NCBI GenBank assembly: GCA_027036755.1
Contig: JALWDV010000323.1
Coordinates: 7,865-12,909 of the forward strand
Origin: Anaerolineae bacterium
Lineage (GTDB): Bacteria > Chloroflexota > Anaerolineae > J102
Direction: 5' to 3'
Length of the DNA: 5,045 nt
The notes under the pieces are model-generated. The model had not been told where the DNA came from. It did not search any database and saw only the letters and a program-made list of their open reading frames with translations. The position numbers and the translations under genes are program-made. Positions within the stretch are counted from its first letter, which is position 1. The number at the start of each line of letters is the position of its first letter. Of the stretch, positions 1 through 5,045 are shown piece after piece.

Positions 1-110
1 GTGTCAAGGATTCTGTAAAATGGCGCATCATCGAAGCGCATGATCGATAGTGACGCTCCCTCTCTCGTTCCCCCCATCCCAACCAGGACAAGCCGGAATC
101 AAAAAAGCTG

Positions 111-190
111 ATCTCACGCAAAGTCGCCAAGGCGCCAAGTTTTTTCTTTGCATCTTTTTCCCTTTGCGACTCTGCGTCTTTGCGTGAGAT
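111..190. repeat. Short inverted-repeat element, copy A1
   Basis: The element is bounded by a perfect 13-bp inverted repeat: ATCTCACGCAAAG at 111-123 and CTTTGCGTGAGAT at 178-190. Inside the left arm is CGCCAAGGCGC (125-135), which recurs at the same relative place in copy A2 (2168-2178). The right half is pyrimidine-rich and repeats TTTGCG/CTGCG words. It encodes no transposase and has no convincing reading frame. Short open frames through it are low-complexity translations of the repeat. It ends 46 nt before the start codon of the next gene, so it lies in that gene's probable leader. From memory, repeats of this style (CACGCAAAGnCGCnAAGGCGC) are scattered in many environmental bacterial genomes. 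Mobility or function is not shown. Confidence 0.85.
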
Positions 191-224
191 ATTTTCTTGC
201 CCAGTGGGCCAGGATTCCATTGAT

Positions 225-230
225 AAGGTG
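225..230 (+). promoter_or_regulatory. Ribosome binding site deciding the start of the AlbA_2-type gene
   Basis: AAGGTG lies 6 nt upstream of ATG 237, a sensible Shine-Dalgarno position. The frame remains open upstream to a TTG at 180. That TTG lies inside the right arm of repeat A1, and the added 19 residues would be repeat-derived, so the ATG at 237 is preferred. Confidence 0.6.
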
Positions 231-236
231 CCAACC

Positions 237-1640
237 ATGTCCGTCAAACGCCAATCCTCCCCCTCTGTCGATGACATCCGCGCGGCCATCAAGGCCGGGC
301 CGGGCCCCAAGGCCGTCTTCCTCAGCGGCAAAGCCTCCGCCCGCAAGATCGCCGAGGCCATGACCGCGCTGGCCAACGCACATGGCGGCCTCATCATCAT
401 GGGCGTGACCAACGCCCGCAAGATCGTCGGCGTCCCCGATCCCGACATCGCCCGCGAGATGATGGCCTCGGCCGCGCTCATCACCACCCCGCCCCTCATC
501 TTGCCCCTGCCCGAGCTGGTGGAGGTGGATGGCAAGACCCTGTGCGTGAGCCATGTGCCCGCGGGCCTGCCCCACGTTTACAGCCTGCGCGGCCAATATC
601 TGGTGCGCTCGGGCCGCGACACCCGCCCGCTCATGCCCCACGAACTGCGCATCCTGCTGCTCAATCGCAGCGAGGCCAGCTTCGAATCCCAAACCCCGCG
701 CGGGGCCACGCTGGACGATCTGGATGAGCAAAAAATCCTGGCCTATCGCGAGACGCTGGGCGCGCCGGCGGCGGATGACATCAACGATCTGCTGCTCAGC
801 CGCGGGTGCATCGCTGAGACGGACAAGGGACTGCGCCCCACCATCGCCGGCTTGCTGCTCTTTGGCAAAAATCCCCAGCGCTGGCTCCGCTCCGCGGAGA
901 TCACCGGCGTGCGCTACGCTGGCGCCACCATGAGCGACGACTTCATCCGCGAGGATATTCGCGGCGTTCTGGCGGATCAGATCCGCCGGGCCGAGGCCTT
1001 TGTCACCGCGAACATGCGCCGCGGAATGCGCATCAAGGGTCTGGAGCGGGAGGAAATCCCCGAATATCCCATCTCGGTGGTGCGCGAGGCCATCGTCAAC
1101 GCGGTGGCCCACCGCGATTACAGCATTCGCGGCGACAACATCCGGGTGCTGATGTTCAGCGACCGGATGGAGGTGTATTCGCCCGGGCGTCTGCCGGGCC
1201 ATGTCACCCTGGATAACCTGGTGGAGGAGCGTTACAGCCGCAACGAAGCCGTGGTGCAGGTGCTTTCCGAGATGGGCTTCATCGAGCGTCTGGGCTACGG
1301 CATCGACCGCATGATCGCGGTGTGCGAGCAGGAAGGGCTGCCCCGGCCCGATTTTACGGAAACCAGCGCCGGATTCAAGGTCACCATCCACAGCCATGCG
1401 CCCTCGCTGGTGGGAGCAGGCCCGCCCGCCAATCTTTACGCCCACCTGCAACTCAATCCCCGCCAGGAAAAGGCGTTGAGCTTCCTGCAAACCCATCGTC
1501 GCATCACCAACCGCGATTATCAAACCTTGTGCCCCGAGGCCAGCTCCGAGACATTGCGCCGCGATCTGGCCGACCTGGTGGACAAGGGGCTGATCATCAA
1601 AATCGGTCAGAAGCGGGCGACGTACTACATCCTCAAATAG
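237..1640 (+). CDS. AlbA_2 (Schlafen-type)/GHKL-like ATP-binding protein with C-terminal winged helix, putative transcriptional regulator
   Basis: This 467-aa cytosolic protein has the architecture of the COG2865 family, often annotated as 'ATP-binding protein' or 'RecG-like transcriptional regulator'. Residues about 20-136 look like an AlbA_2 domain, with ALANAHGGLIIMGV at 44-57 and YLVRSGRDTRPL at 121-132. Residues about 275-385 match the family's C-terminal ATPase-like domain (HATPase_c_4): REAIVNAVAHRDYS at 283-296, EVYSPGRLPG at 312-321, RNEAV at 335-339 and ERLGYGIDRM at 350-359. Residues about 405-467 form a winged helix-turn-helix (LNPRQEKALSFL, then SSETLRRDLADLVDKGLI), which suggests DNA binding. 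The usual acidic ExxxxEFK motif at the start of AlbA_2 is not visible; residues 21-31 read GPGPKAVFLSG instead. The length is normal for the family. The gene is followed after 13 nt by yqeY, so co-transcription is likely. The biological target is unknown. Family assignment is confident; the regulatory role is inferred from the domains. Confidence 0.9.
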   Translation: MSVKRQSSPSVDDIRAAIKAGPGPKAVFLSGKASARKIAEAMTALANAHGGLIIMGVTNARKIVGVPDPDIAREMMASAALITTPPLILPLPELVEVDGKTLCVSHVPAGLPHVYSLRGQYLVRSGRDTRPLMPHELRILLLNRSEASFESQTPRGATLDDLDEQKILAYRETLGAPAADDINDLLLSRGCIAETDKGLRPTIAGLLLFGKNPQRWLRSAEITGVRYAGATMSDDFIREDIRGVLADQIRRAEAFVTANMRRGMRIKGLEREEIPEYPISVVREAIVNAVAHRDYSIRGDNIRVLMFSDRMEVYSPGRLPGHVTLDNLVEERYSRNEAVVQVLSEMGFIERLGYGIDRMIAVCEQEGLPRPDFTETSAGFKVTIHSHAPSLVGAGPPANLYAHLQLNPRQEKALSFLQTHRRITNRDYQTLCPEASSETLRRDLADLVDKGLIIKIGQKRATYYILK

Positions 1641-1653
1641 GAGTTCACAGCTT

Positions 1654-2106
1654 ATGAGTCTTCTCGATAAACTCAACGATGATCTGAAAACCGCGATGAA
1701 GGCGGGAGACGATGTGGGCAAGCGCACGCTGCGCGACCTGAAAGCCGCCATCTCTCGCGTTCAGAAAGAAAACCCGGGCCGCGACCTCAGCGATGAAGAG
1801 ATCATCGCGGTGTTGCGCAAGCAGGCCAAGCAGCGCCGCGATAGCATCGAGGCTTATCGGCAAGGAGGCCGGGAAGACCTGGTCGCGGCCGAAAGCGCAG
1901 AGCTTGAGGTCATCGAAAGGTATCTGCCCGCGCAGATGAGCGAAGAGGCCATTACCGAGGCGGCCCAACGCGTCATCGCCGAGCTGGGCGCCAGCTCGCC
2001 CAAGGATATGGGCCGGGTGATGAGCAGGCTCATGCCGCAACTGCGCGGCCAGGCCGATGGCCGTCTGGTCAGCCAGGTTGTGCGGAATCTGCTGATTCGT
2101 AAATAG
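1654..2106 (+). CDS. yqeY: GatB/YqeY domain-containing protein
   Basis: This 150-aa protein matches the stand-alone YqeY family over its full usual length. It opens with MSLLDKLNDDLKTAMKAGD, then TLRDLKAAISRVQKEN, the LSDEEIIAVLRKQAKQRRDS segment, IERYLPAQMSEEAI around residues 89-102, and the C-terminal KDMGRVMSRLMPQLRGQADG and VSQVVRNLL. The family is all-helical and related to the C-terminal tRNA-contacting domain of GatB, the glutamyl/aspartyl-tRNA amidotransferase subunit. The role of the stand-alone protein is not settled; tRNA-related work is the usual guess. The start is supported by AGGAG at 1639-1643, 10 nt before the ATG, overlapping the stop codon of the upstream gene. The gene lies 13 nt behind the AlbA_2-type gene, suggesting one transcript. 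Repeat A2 begins 1 nt after the stop codon, and no classical hairpin-plus-T-run terminator is visible. Confidence 0.95.
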   Translation: MSLLDKLNDDLKTAMKAGDDVGKRTLRDLKAAISRVQKENPGRDLSDEEIIAVLRKQAKQRRDSIEAYRQGGREDLVAAESAELEVIERYLPAQMSEEAITEAAQRVIAELGASSPKDMGRVMSRLMPQLRGQADGRLVSQVVRNLLIRK

Positions 2107-2107
2107 C

Positions 2108-2231
2108 TCTCACGCAAAGCATGTCCTGAGCCTGTCCTGAACGAAGTGAAGGACCTGGCCGAAGGGACGCCAAGGCGCGAAGAGAAAAAGAAGCAAAGAA
2201 TTCCGGGCGGCTTTTGCCGCTTTGCGTGAGA
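2108..2231. repeat. Short inverted-repeat element, copy A2 (interrupted)
   Basis: TCTCACGCAAAGC (2108-2120) and GCTTTGCGTGAGA (2219-2231) are perfect 13-bp inverted ends of the same type as A1. The left arm again carries CGCCAAGGCGC (2168-2178). In A1 that motif follows the CGCAAAG end after one base; here it follows after 48 bases because another short repeat lies between them. The internal AAGAGAAAAAGAAGCAAAG stretch and the right arm differ from A1, so only the ends and left core are conserved. The element starts immediately after the yqeY stop codon and could act at the 3' end of that transcript, but no terminator is evident. Confidence 0.8.
2120..2167. repeat. Short palindromic repeat inserted into the left arm of A2
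   Basis: By comparison with A1, about 47 extra bases lie between CGCAAAG and CGCCAAGGCGC. They contain TGTCCTGAGCCTG, then GTCCT (2134-2138) and AGGAC (2150-2154), which form a small hairpin, and end near CCGAAGGG. The CCTGAGC...GAAGG vocabulary resembles a repeat I recall as common in environmental bacterial genomes. Exact ends cannot be fixed from a single comparison. Confidence 0.6.
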
Positions 2232-2239
2232 TTTCACGT
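2230..2239. repeat. Left copy of direct repeat GATTTCACGT flanking elements B and C
   Basis: GATTTCACGT occurs here and again at 2631-2640. The two copies bracket exactly the stretch occupied by palindrome B and MITE-like element C. The first nine bases may be the target duplication made when B inserted; the tenth base is also the first base of B. Confidence 0.5.
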
Positions 2240-2411
2240 AACTGCTAAGGTCGTTTTCGCTTGAATTAACCTGACAGGTTCCTTTGGCAGCGATTCAGGG
2301 CCTTGCACGCTTCGTTGCTGGCTGAAAACCGCACATCCTGCCGCCAAGGTTACGGAAACCTGTCAGGTTTGAGTGAAAGAAGCCAACAAATCGGCATACG
2401 TTAGCAGTTAT
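2239..2411. repeat. Long imperfect palindrome (element B) with TAACTGCTAA ends and paired AACCTGACAGGTT cores
   Basis: The outer ends TAACTGCTAA (2239-2248) and TTAGCAGTTA (2401-2410) are exact reverse complements. Further pairs follow inwards in mirrored order. TTTTCGCTTGAA (2254-2265) faces TTTGAGTGAAAG (2368-2379), with only transition differences. AACCTGACAGGTT (2268-2280) faces AAACCTGTCAGGTTT (2356-2370), and each of these is itself nearly palindromic. CCTTTGGCAG (2281-2290) faces CTGCCGCCAAGG (2339-2350). The nested arms suggest one fold-back element of about 173 bp rather than chance words. It has no coding capacity. It may be a decayed non-autonomous mobile element; the type is unassigned. 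Confidence 0.7.
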
Positions 2412-2416
2412 GGTTT
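2408..2416. repeat. Left target-site duplication of element C (TTATGGTTT)
   Basis: TTATGGTTT directly precedes the left terminal inverted repeat of element C. TTATGATTT (2627-2635) directly follows the right one. Eight of nine bases match, in direct orientation, which is the arrangement expected from transposition. Confidence 0.65.
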
Positions 2417-2626
2417 GGGTGTGTCCAATTTCGGTTGGAAGTGTTTGCCACGTTCGCCCGGCGATGAAGTCGCCGGGCTACAAAACAGCGCCGGATAAAT
2501 CCGGCTAGCCCCGCAGGGGCGCTGTTTCTAGCCGGGGAACTTTATCCCCCGGCGTTGGCGGCGGGCGCGAAGCGCCCAGCCAATGAATGGATTATTTTAA
2601 CTTTCCAACTCATTTTGGACACACCC
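2417..2626. mobile_element. MITE-like non-autonomous element (element C), 210 bp
   Basis: Perfect 12-bp terminal inverted repeats are seen: GGGTGTGTCCAA (2417-2428) and TTGGACACACCC (2615-2626). After six non-matching bases the arms pair again through TTGGAA/TTCCAA. Near-identical 9-bp direct repeats abut both ends (2408-2416, 2627-2635). The interior has no transposase and is a chain of hairpins: GCCCGGCGA/TCGCCGGGC (2456-2478), GCCGGAT/ATCCGGC (2490-2505), GCCCC/GGGGC (2508-2520), GCCGGGG/CCCCGGC (2531-2553), GGGCGC/GCGCCC (2563-2577). TTGGC/GCCAA (2555-2583) encloses the last one. The size, ends, duplication and lack of genes fit a MITE mobilised in trans. The parent insertion-sequence family is not recognised. 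Confidence 0.75.
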
Positions 2627-2635
2627 TTATGATTT
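2627..2635. repeat. Right target-site duplication of element C (TTATGATTT)
   Basis: This is the direct-repeat partner of 2408-2416, differing at one base, and it abuts the right end of element C. It also overlaps the right copy of GATTTCACGT (2631-2640), which matters for the inferred insertion order. Confidence 0.65.
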
Positions 2636-2636
2636 C

Positions 2637-2720
2637 ACGTCATTTCGAGGGAGTGTAGCGACCGAGAAATCCCCTTGCAGACGAGGAGATTCCTCCTCCC
2701 TGCGGTCGTCGGAATGACGT
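2637..2720. repeat. 84-bp palindromic repeat (element D) in the leader of the HD gene
   Basis: The ends ACGTCATTTCGA (2637-2648) and TCGGAATGACGT (2709-2720) pair over 12 bp, with one G-U pair in RNA. Inside, CGACCG (2659-2664) pairs with CGGTCG (2703-2708), and GAGAAATC nearly pairs with GATTCCTC. Transcribed, it would form a long hairpin ending 9 nt before the downstream start codon. From memory, palindromes with CGTCATTnCGA ends and 'AGGAATCTCCTC' centres are common intergenic repeats in several phyla. Open frames through it are repeat translations. No target duplication was found around it. Confidence 0.75.
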
Positions 2721-2729
2721 AACAAAAGC

Positions 2730-4928
2730 ATGCTTATGACCAACGCCCCACTTCCCCCCGGCCTTGATATCGCCGGGCCGCGACGCACTGGCTTTCTGCA
2801 ACGCTGGAGCCGCGATCCGGCCCGGTGGCGCGCGCGGGCGCGCATGGCGATCTTCGCCCTGATCATCGCAGCGACCATCTTCGCCTCGCTGGTGGTGGAT
2901 CTGCCGGGCGCGAGCGCGGTTCGGGTGCAGGAAGGCGACATCAGCCCCAAGACCGTCATCTCGCCAGGCACTGTCAATTACAAGAGCGAGGTGCTGACCC
3001 AGGAGGCGCAAGAGCAGGCCCGGAAAAGCGTTCAGCCCATCTACAACGTGCCCGAATCGCGGGTGGCCCGACGACAGTTGGTCCGGGCCCATGAAGTCGT
3101 CGCCTTCATCGATCTGGTTCGGAACGATCCCTACGCCACGGAGGAGCAGAAGATCGCCTGGCTTCAGGCCATCCCCGATCTCTCATTGAGCGAAAAAGAG
3201 GCGCAAAACATCCTGGCCCTGAGCGATGACGCCTGGCAGGCTGTCAGTAAAGAGGCTTTTCGCATCCTCAGCATCGTCATGCGCCGGGAGATCCGGGAGG
3301 GTGAGGAGGATCAGACCCGCCGCACCGTGCCCGCGCTGATCTCCCTGGACCTCAACGAGAAAGAGGCGGATGCGGTGCAATCGCTGGTGAACGGGCTCAT
3401 CGTGGCCAACACCTTCTACAACGAAGAGGAGACGAAGCTGGCGCAGGAGCAGGCAGCTCAGGCGGTGCAGCCGGTTTATCGCACCATCACGGCCGGCGAG
3501 ACGATTTTGCGGGCGGGAGATCGAGTCGAGGCCCTGGATATCGAGGCCCTGGACGCGCTGGGCCTGTTGAAATCTCAGCGCACCTGGCGGGATTATCTCT
3601 CCGCCTTGATCCTGGCCTTGATCCTCGATGGCGTTTTCGTGGCGTTCATCACCTTCCGCCGCCGGGATTTCTGGTCGGAGAGCCTGCCCGTTTTTCTGCT
3701 GGGCGTCATCTTCATCGGGTTTGTCGCCGCGGCCAAGGTGATGTTGCCCATGCACACCTTGCTGCCCTATCTCTTCCCCCTGGCGAGCATGGCCATGCTC
3801 ATCGGGTCGCTGATCGATCTGCCCGCCGCCGCGGTGGCCACGGCGCTCCTCACGTTGCTGATCGGAGAGTTTCTGGGCGGGGCGGAGTTCGATATCCTGG
3901 TGTACCTCTTCCTGAGCGGCGTCACGGGGGCGCTGGCCCTGGGAAAGGCGGAGCGGCTCAACAGCTTCGTGCGAGCGGGCCTGTGGGTCATCGCCATCAA
4001 TCTGCTGTTGCTGCTGGCGTTCCGATTGCCGCATCCCGCGATTTTGGATAATCAGGGCATGATGGAGCTGGCCTTTGCGGGCGCAGTCAACGGCATTTTC
4101 GCCAGCAGCTTCACCCTGGTCATCTACTATTTGCTGGGACAGGTTTTCGGCGTCACCACCAGCCTGCAGTTGCTCGAGATATCCCGGCCCAATCATCCTT
4201 TGCTGCGTCAATTGCTGCTGAAAGCTCCGGGCACCTATCATCACACCCTCATCGTCAGCAACATGGCCGAAGAGGCGGCTGTGGCCATCGGCGCTGATTC
4301 GCTGCTGGCCCGGGTGGGAAGTTATTATCACGATATTGGCAAGATCATTCGCCCCTATTTCTTCATCGAAAACAACACCGACGGCGAGAACCCGCACGAT
4401 CGAATCGATCCCTACACCAGCGCCCGCATCATCATCAGCCATGTGCCCGACGGCGTGGACCTGGCCAGGAAATACCGCCTGCCGCCCGGCGTCATCGATT
4501 TCATCAAGGAGCATCATGGCACGACCCGGGTGGAGTATTTTTATCACAAGGCGGTGCAGATGCAGGATGATCCCAGCAAGGTGGATGAGGCCGCGTTCCG
4601 CTACCCCGGCCCCAAGCCGCACACCCGAGAGACGGCCATTCTCATGTTGGCGGATAGCAGCGAGGCCACGGTGCGGGCCATGCGACCTCAATCCAGAGAG
4701 GAGATGCTGGAGATCATCCGCAGCGTCGTTAGCCGCCGCCTGATGTCGGGCCAGCTCGACAACGCCCCGCTGACGCTGCAAGACCTCACGCTGATCACCG
4801 AGGCCTTCGCCCGGGTGCTGCAAGGCATCCATCATCCCCGGGTGAAATATCCGGGCGAGGAGAGCAAATCGGAGCCGGGCGAGAAGGCCGACCGGCAAGT
4901 CGCATCCACCGCCAAACCCGCGGGCTGA
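2730..4928 (+). CDS. pgpH: 7TMR-HD family membrane protein, PgpH-type cyclic-di-AMP phosphodiesterase
   Basis: This 732-aa protein has the complete 7TMR-HD layout. It has a short basic cytoplasmic leader (1-38), a first membrane helix (about 39-58), and an extracytoplasmic 7TMR-HDED domain (about 60-287) ending in AGETILRAGDRVEALDIEAL. A block of about seven hydrophobic helices (about 289-471) precedes a cytoplasmic HD domain (about 500-650). The HD metal ligands are all present: GTYHHT with H504/H505, YYHDIGK with H534 and D535, ISHVPDG with H571, KEHHGT with H595/H596, and LADSSE with D642. RYPGPKPHTRETAI just before D642 is also family-typical. Characterised relatives (Listeria PgpH) hydrolyse c-di-AMP to pApA, so this is the likely activity, lowering a messenger linked to osmotic and cell-wall control. 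An in-frame TGA at 2715 limits the start to ATG 2730 or ATG 2736. No good Shine-Dalgarno precedes either, and repeat D occupies the leader. The C-terminal tail (about 705-732) is polar and probably disordered. The family call is firm; the substrate is inferred. Confidence 0.95.
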   Translation: MLMTNAPLPPGLDIAGPRRTGFLQRWSRDPARWRARARMAIFALIIAATIFASLVVDLPGASAVRVQEGDISPKTVISPGTVNYKSEVLTQEAQEQARKSVQPIYNVPESRVARRQLVRAHEVVAFIDLVRNDPYATEEQKIAWLQAIPDLSLSEKEAQNILALSDDAWQAVSKEAFRILSIVMRREIREGEEDQTRRTVPALISLDLNEKEADAVQSLVNGLIVANTFYNEEETKLAQEQAAQAVQPVYRTITAGETILRAGDRVEALDIEALDALGLLKSQRTWRDYLSALILALILDGVFVAFITFRRRDFWSESLPVFLLGVIFIGFVAAAKVMLPMHTLLPYLFPLASMAMLIGSLIDLPAAAVATALLTLLIGEFLGGAEFDILVYLFLSGVTGALALGKAERLNSFVRAGLWVIAINLLLLLAFRLPHPAILDNQGMMELAFAGAVNGIFASSFTLVIYYLLGQVFGVTTSLQLLEISRPNHPLLRQLLLKAPGTYHHTLIVSNMAEEAAVAIGADSLLARVGSYYHDIGKIIRPYFFIENNTDGENPHDRIDPYTSARIIISHVPDGVDLARKYRLPPGVIDFIKEHHGTTRVEYFYHKAVQMQDDPSKVDEAAFRYPGPKPHTRETAILMLADSSEATVRAMRPQSREEMLEIIRSVVSRRLMSGQLDNAPLTLQDLTLITEAFARVLQGIHHPRVKYPGEESKSEPGEKADRQVASTAKPAG

Positions 4929-5045
4929 TCCTCTCGCTCTTCATTCTTCATTCGTAACCACCTTGACAATGTCACATTACGTCATTCAGCAATTTCAAAC
5001 TTAGAATCCGCAAGCGGCAAGGAGGCGCTTTCACCCCTCCCGGCC
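4929..5045. other. Downstream intergenic stretch with no supported gene
   Basis: No open frame of note starts here. Visible items are a tandem TTCATTC duplication (4940-4953), a small TGAC-AAT-GTCA fold (4964-4974), CCGC-AA-GCGG (5008-5017) and a Shine-Dalgarno-like AAGGAGG (5019-5025). No ATG, GTG or TTG follows AAGGAGG at a usable distance inside the window. No T-run terminator follows the HD gene, so transcription could continue. In many bacteria ybeY is the next gene after a 7TMR-HD gene, but it is not seen within these 117 bases. Confidence 0.5.

Noticed and set aside
3..50. Possible 3' end of an upstream gene (reads VKDSVKWRIIEAHDR then TAG)
   Set aside because: Only 15 codons are visible, with no recognisable motif; an open stretch of this length is expected by chance.
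28..234. 68-aa minus-strand open frame through repeat A1
   Set aside because: It is largely a translation of the A1 inverted repeat (the SHAKTQSRKGKK style seen whenever such repeats are translated), with no supporting signals.
114..1751. 545-aa open frame on the minus strand opposite the AlbA_2-type gene
   Set aside because: Over that gene it is in codon register with the sense frame, so its stops would need sense TTA, CTA or TCA codons, which are avoided in this GC-rich DNA. It also runs into repeat A1 and into yqeY. The protein has no recognisable domain.
1645..2040. 131-aa open frame on the minus strand opposite yqeY
   Set aside because: It is again in register with the sense codons of a well-recognised gene, and is a shadow.
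2107..2231. A2 considered as a rho-independent terminator for yqeY
   Set aside because: The stem arms are separated by about 98 nt and no T-run follows the right arm, so it does not have terminator form.
2417..2583. Series of regularly arranged hairpins considered as a CRISPR or attC (integron) array
   Set aside because: The hairpins differ in sequence, there are no repeated units separated by unique spacers, and no cas or integrase gene is present. The terminal inverted repeats and target duplication fit a MITE better.
2627..2977. 116-aa minus-strand open frame ending in a DFSVATLPRNDVKS-like tail
   Set aside because: The tail is a translation of repeat D, and the rest is antisense to the start of the HD gene.
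3183..4898. 571-aa open frame on the minus strand opposite the 7TMR-HD gene
   Set aside because: The codon-register explanation is the same (3183 and 2730 differ by a multiple of three). Its composition is Gln/His/Arg/Gly-rich low complexity, and the sense strand encodes an unmistakable conserved enzyme.
4963..4968. TTGACA resembling a -35 promoter box downstream of the HD gene
   Set aside because: No -10-like hexamer lies 16-18 nt downstream; the nearest, TAGAAT at 5002-5007, is 33 nt away. The TTGACA also forms part of a small TGAC/GTCA fold.
4979..4987. ACGTCATTC matching the end of repeat D
   Set aside because: It is only a 9-base match with no partner arm nearby, and is too short to call a truncated copy.

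Overview
The window is GC-rich bacterial DNA with three confident protein genes, all on the + strand, embedded in an unusually dense set of short non-coding palindromic repeats. I think a member of the Chloroflexota (Anaerolineae-like) is the likeliest source. That rests on the YqeY and 7TMR-HD protein types, the strong GC bias, and repeat styles I associate with that phylum. It is an inference, not a proven assignment.

Layout. Bases 1-236 are non-coding and hold an 80-bp inverted repeat (A1, 111-190). Genes 1 and 2 form a tight pair with 13 nt between them: a 467-aa AlbA_2/Schlafen-type ATP-binding protein with a C-terminal winged helix (237-1640), and a 150-aa GatB/YqeY-domain protein (1654-2106). 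A 623-bp gene-free island follows (2107-2729). In order it contains a second copy of repeat A (A2, 2108-2231) interrupted by an inserted short repeat, a long imperfect palindrome (B, 2239-2411), a MITE-like element with perfect 12-bp terminal inverted repeats and a probable 9-bp target duplication (C, 2417-2626), and an 84-bp palindrome (D, 2637-2720). Element D ends 9 nt before the start codon of gene 3. Gene 3 (2730-4928) encodes a 732-aa membrane protein of the 7TMR-HD family, the PgpH type of cyclic-di-AMP phosphodiesterase, with a complete set of HD metal-ligand residues. The last 117 bp carry no gene that I can support.

How the parts relate. In Bacillus, yqeY and the 7TMR-HD gene (yqfF/pgpH) lie in the same larger chromosomal cluster, near phoH and ybeY. 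Here they appear as near neighbours separated only by the repeat island. The first gene looks like a DNA-binding regulator co-transcribed with yqeY; no functional link to its neighbours can be read from the sequence.

The most unusual content is the island. Direct repeats at its internal boundaries allow the order of insertion to be reconstructed: A2 and D were once adjacent, B inserted between them duplicating GATTTCACG, and C then inserted at the right edge of B duplicating TTATGRTTT. No CRISPR array, tRNA, rRNA or complete transposase gene is present.
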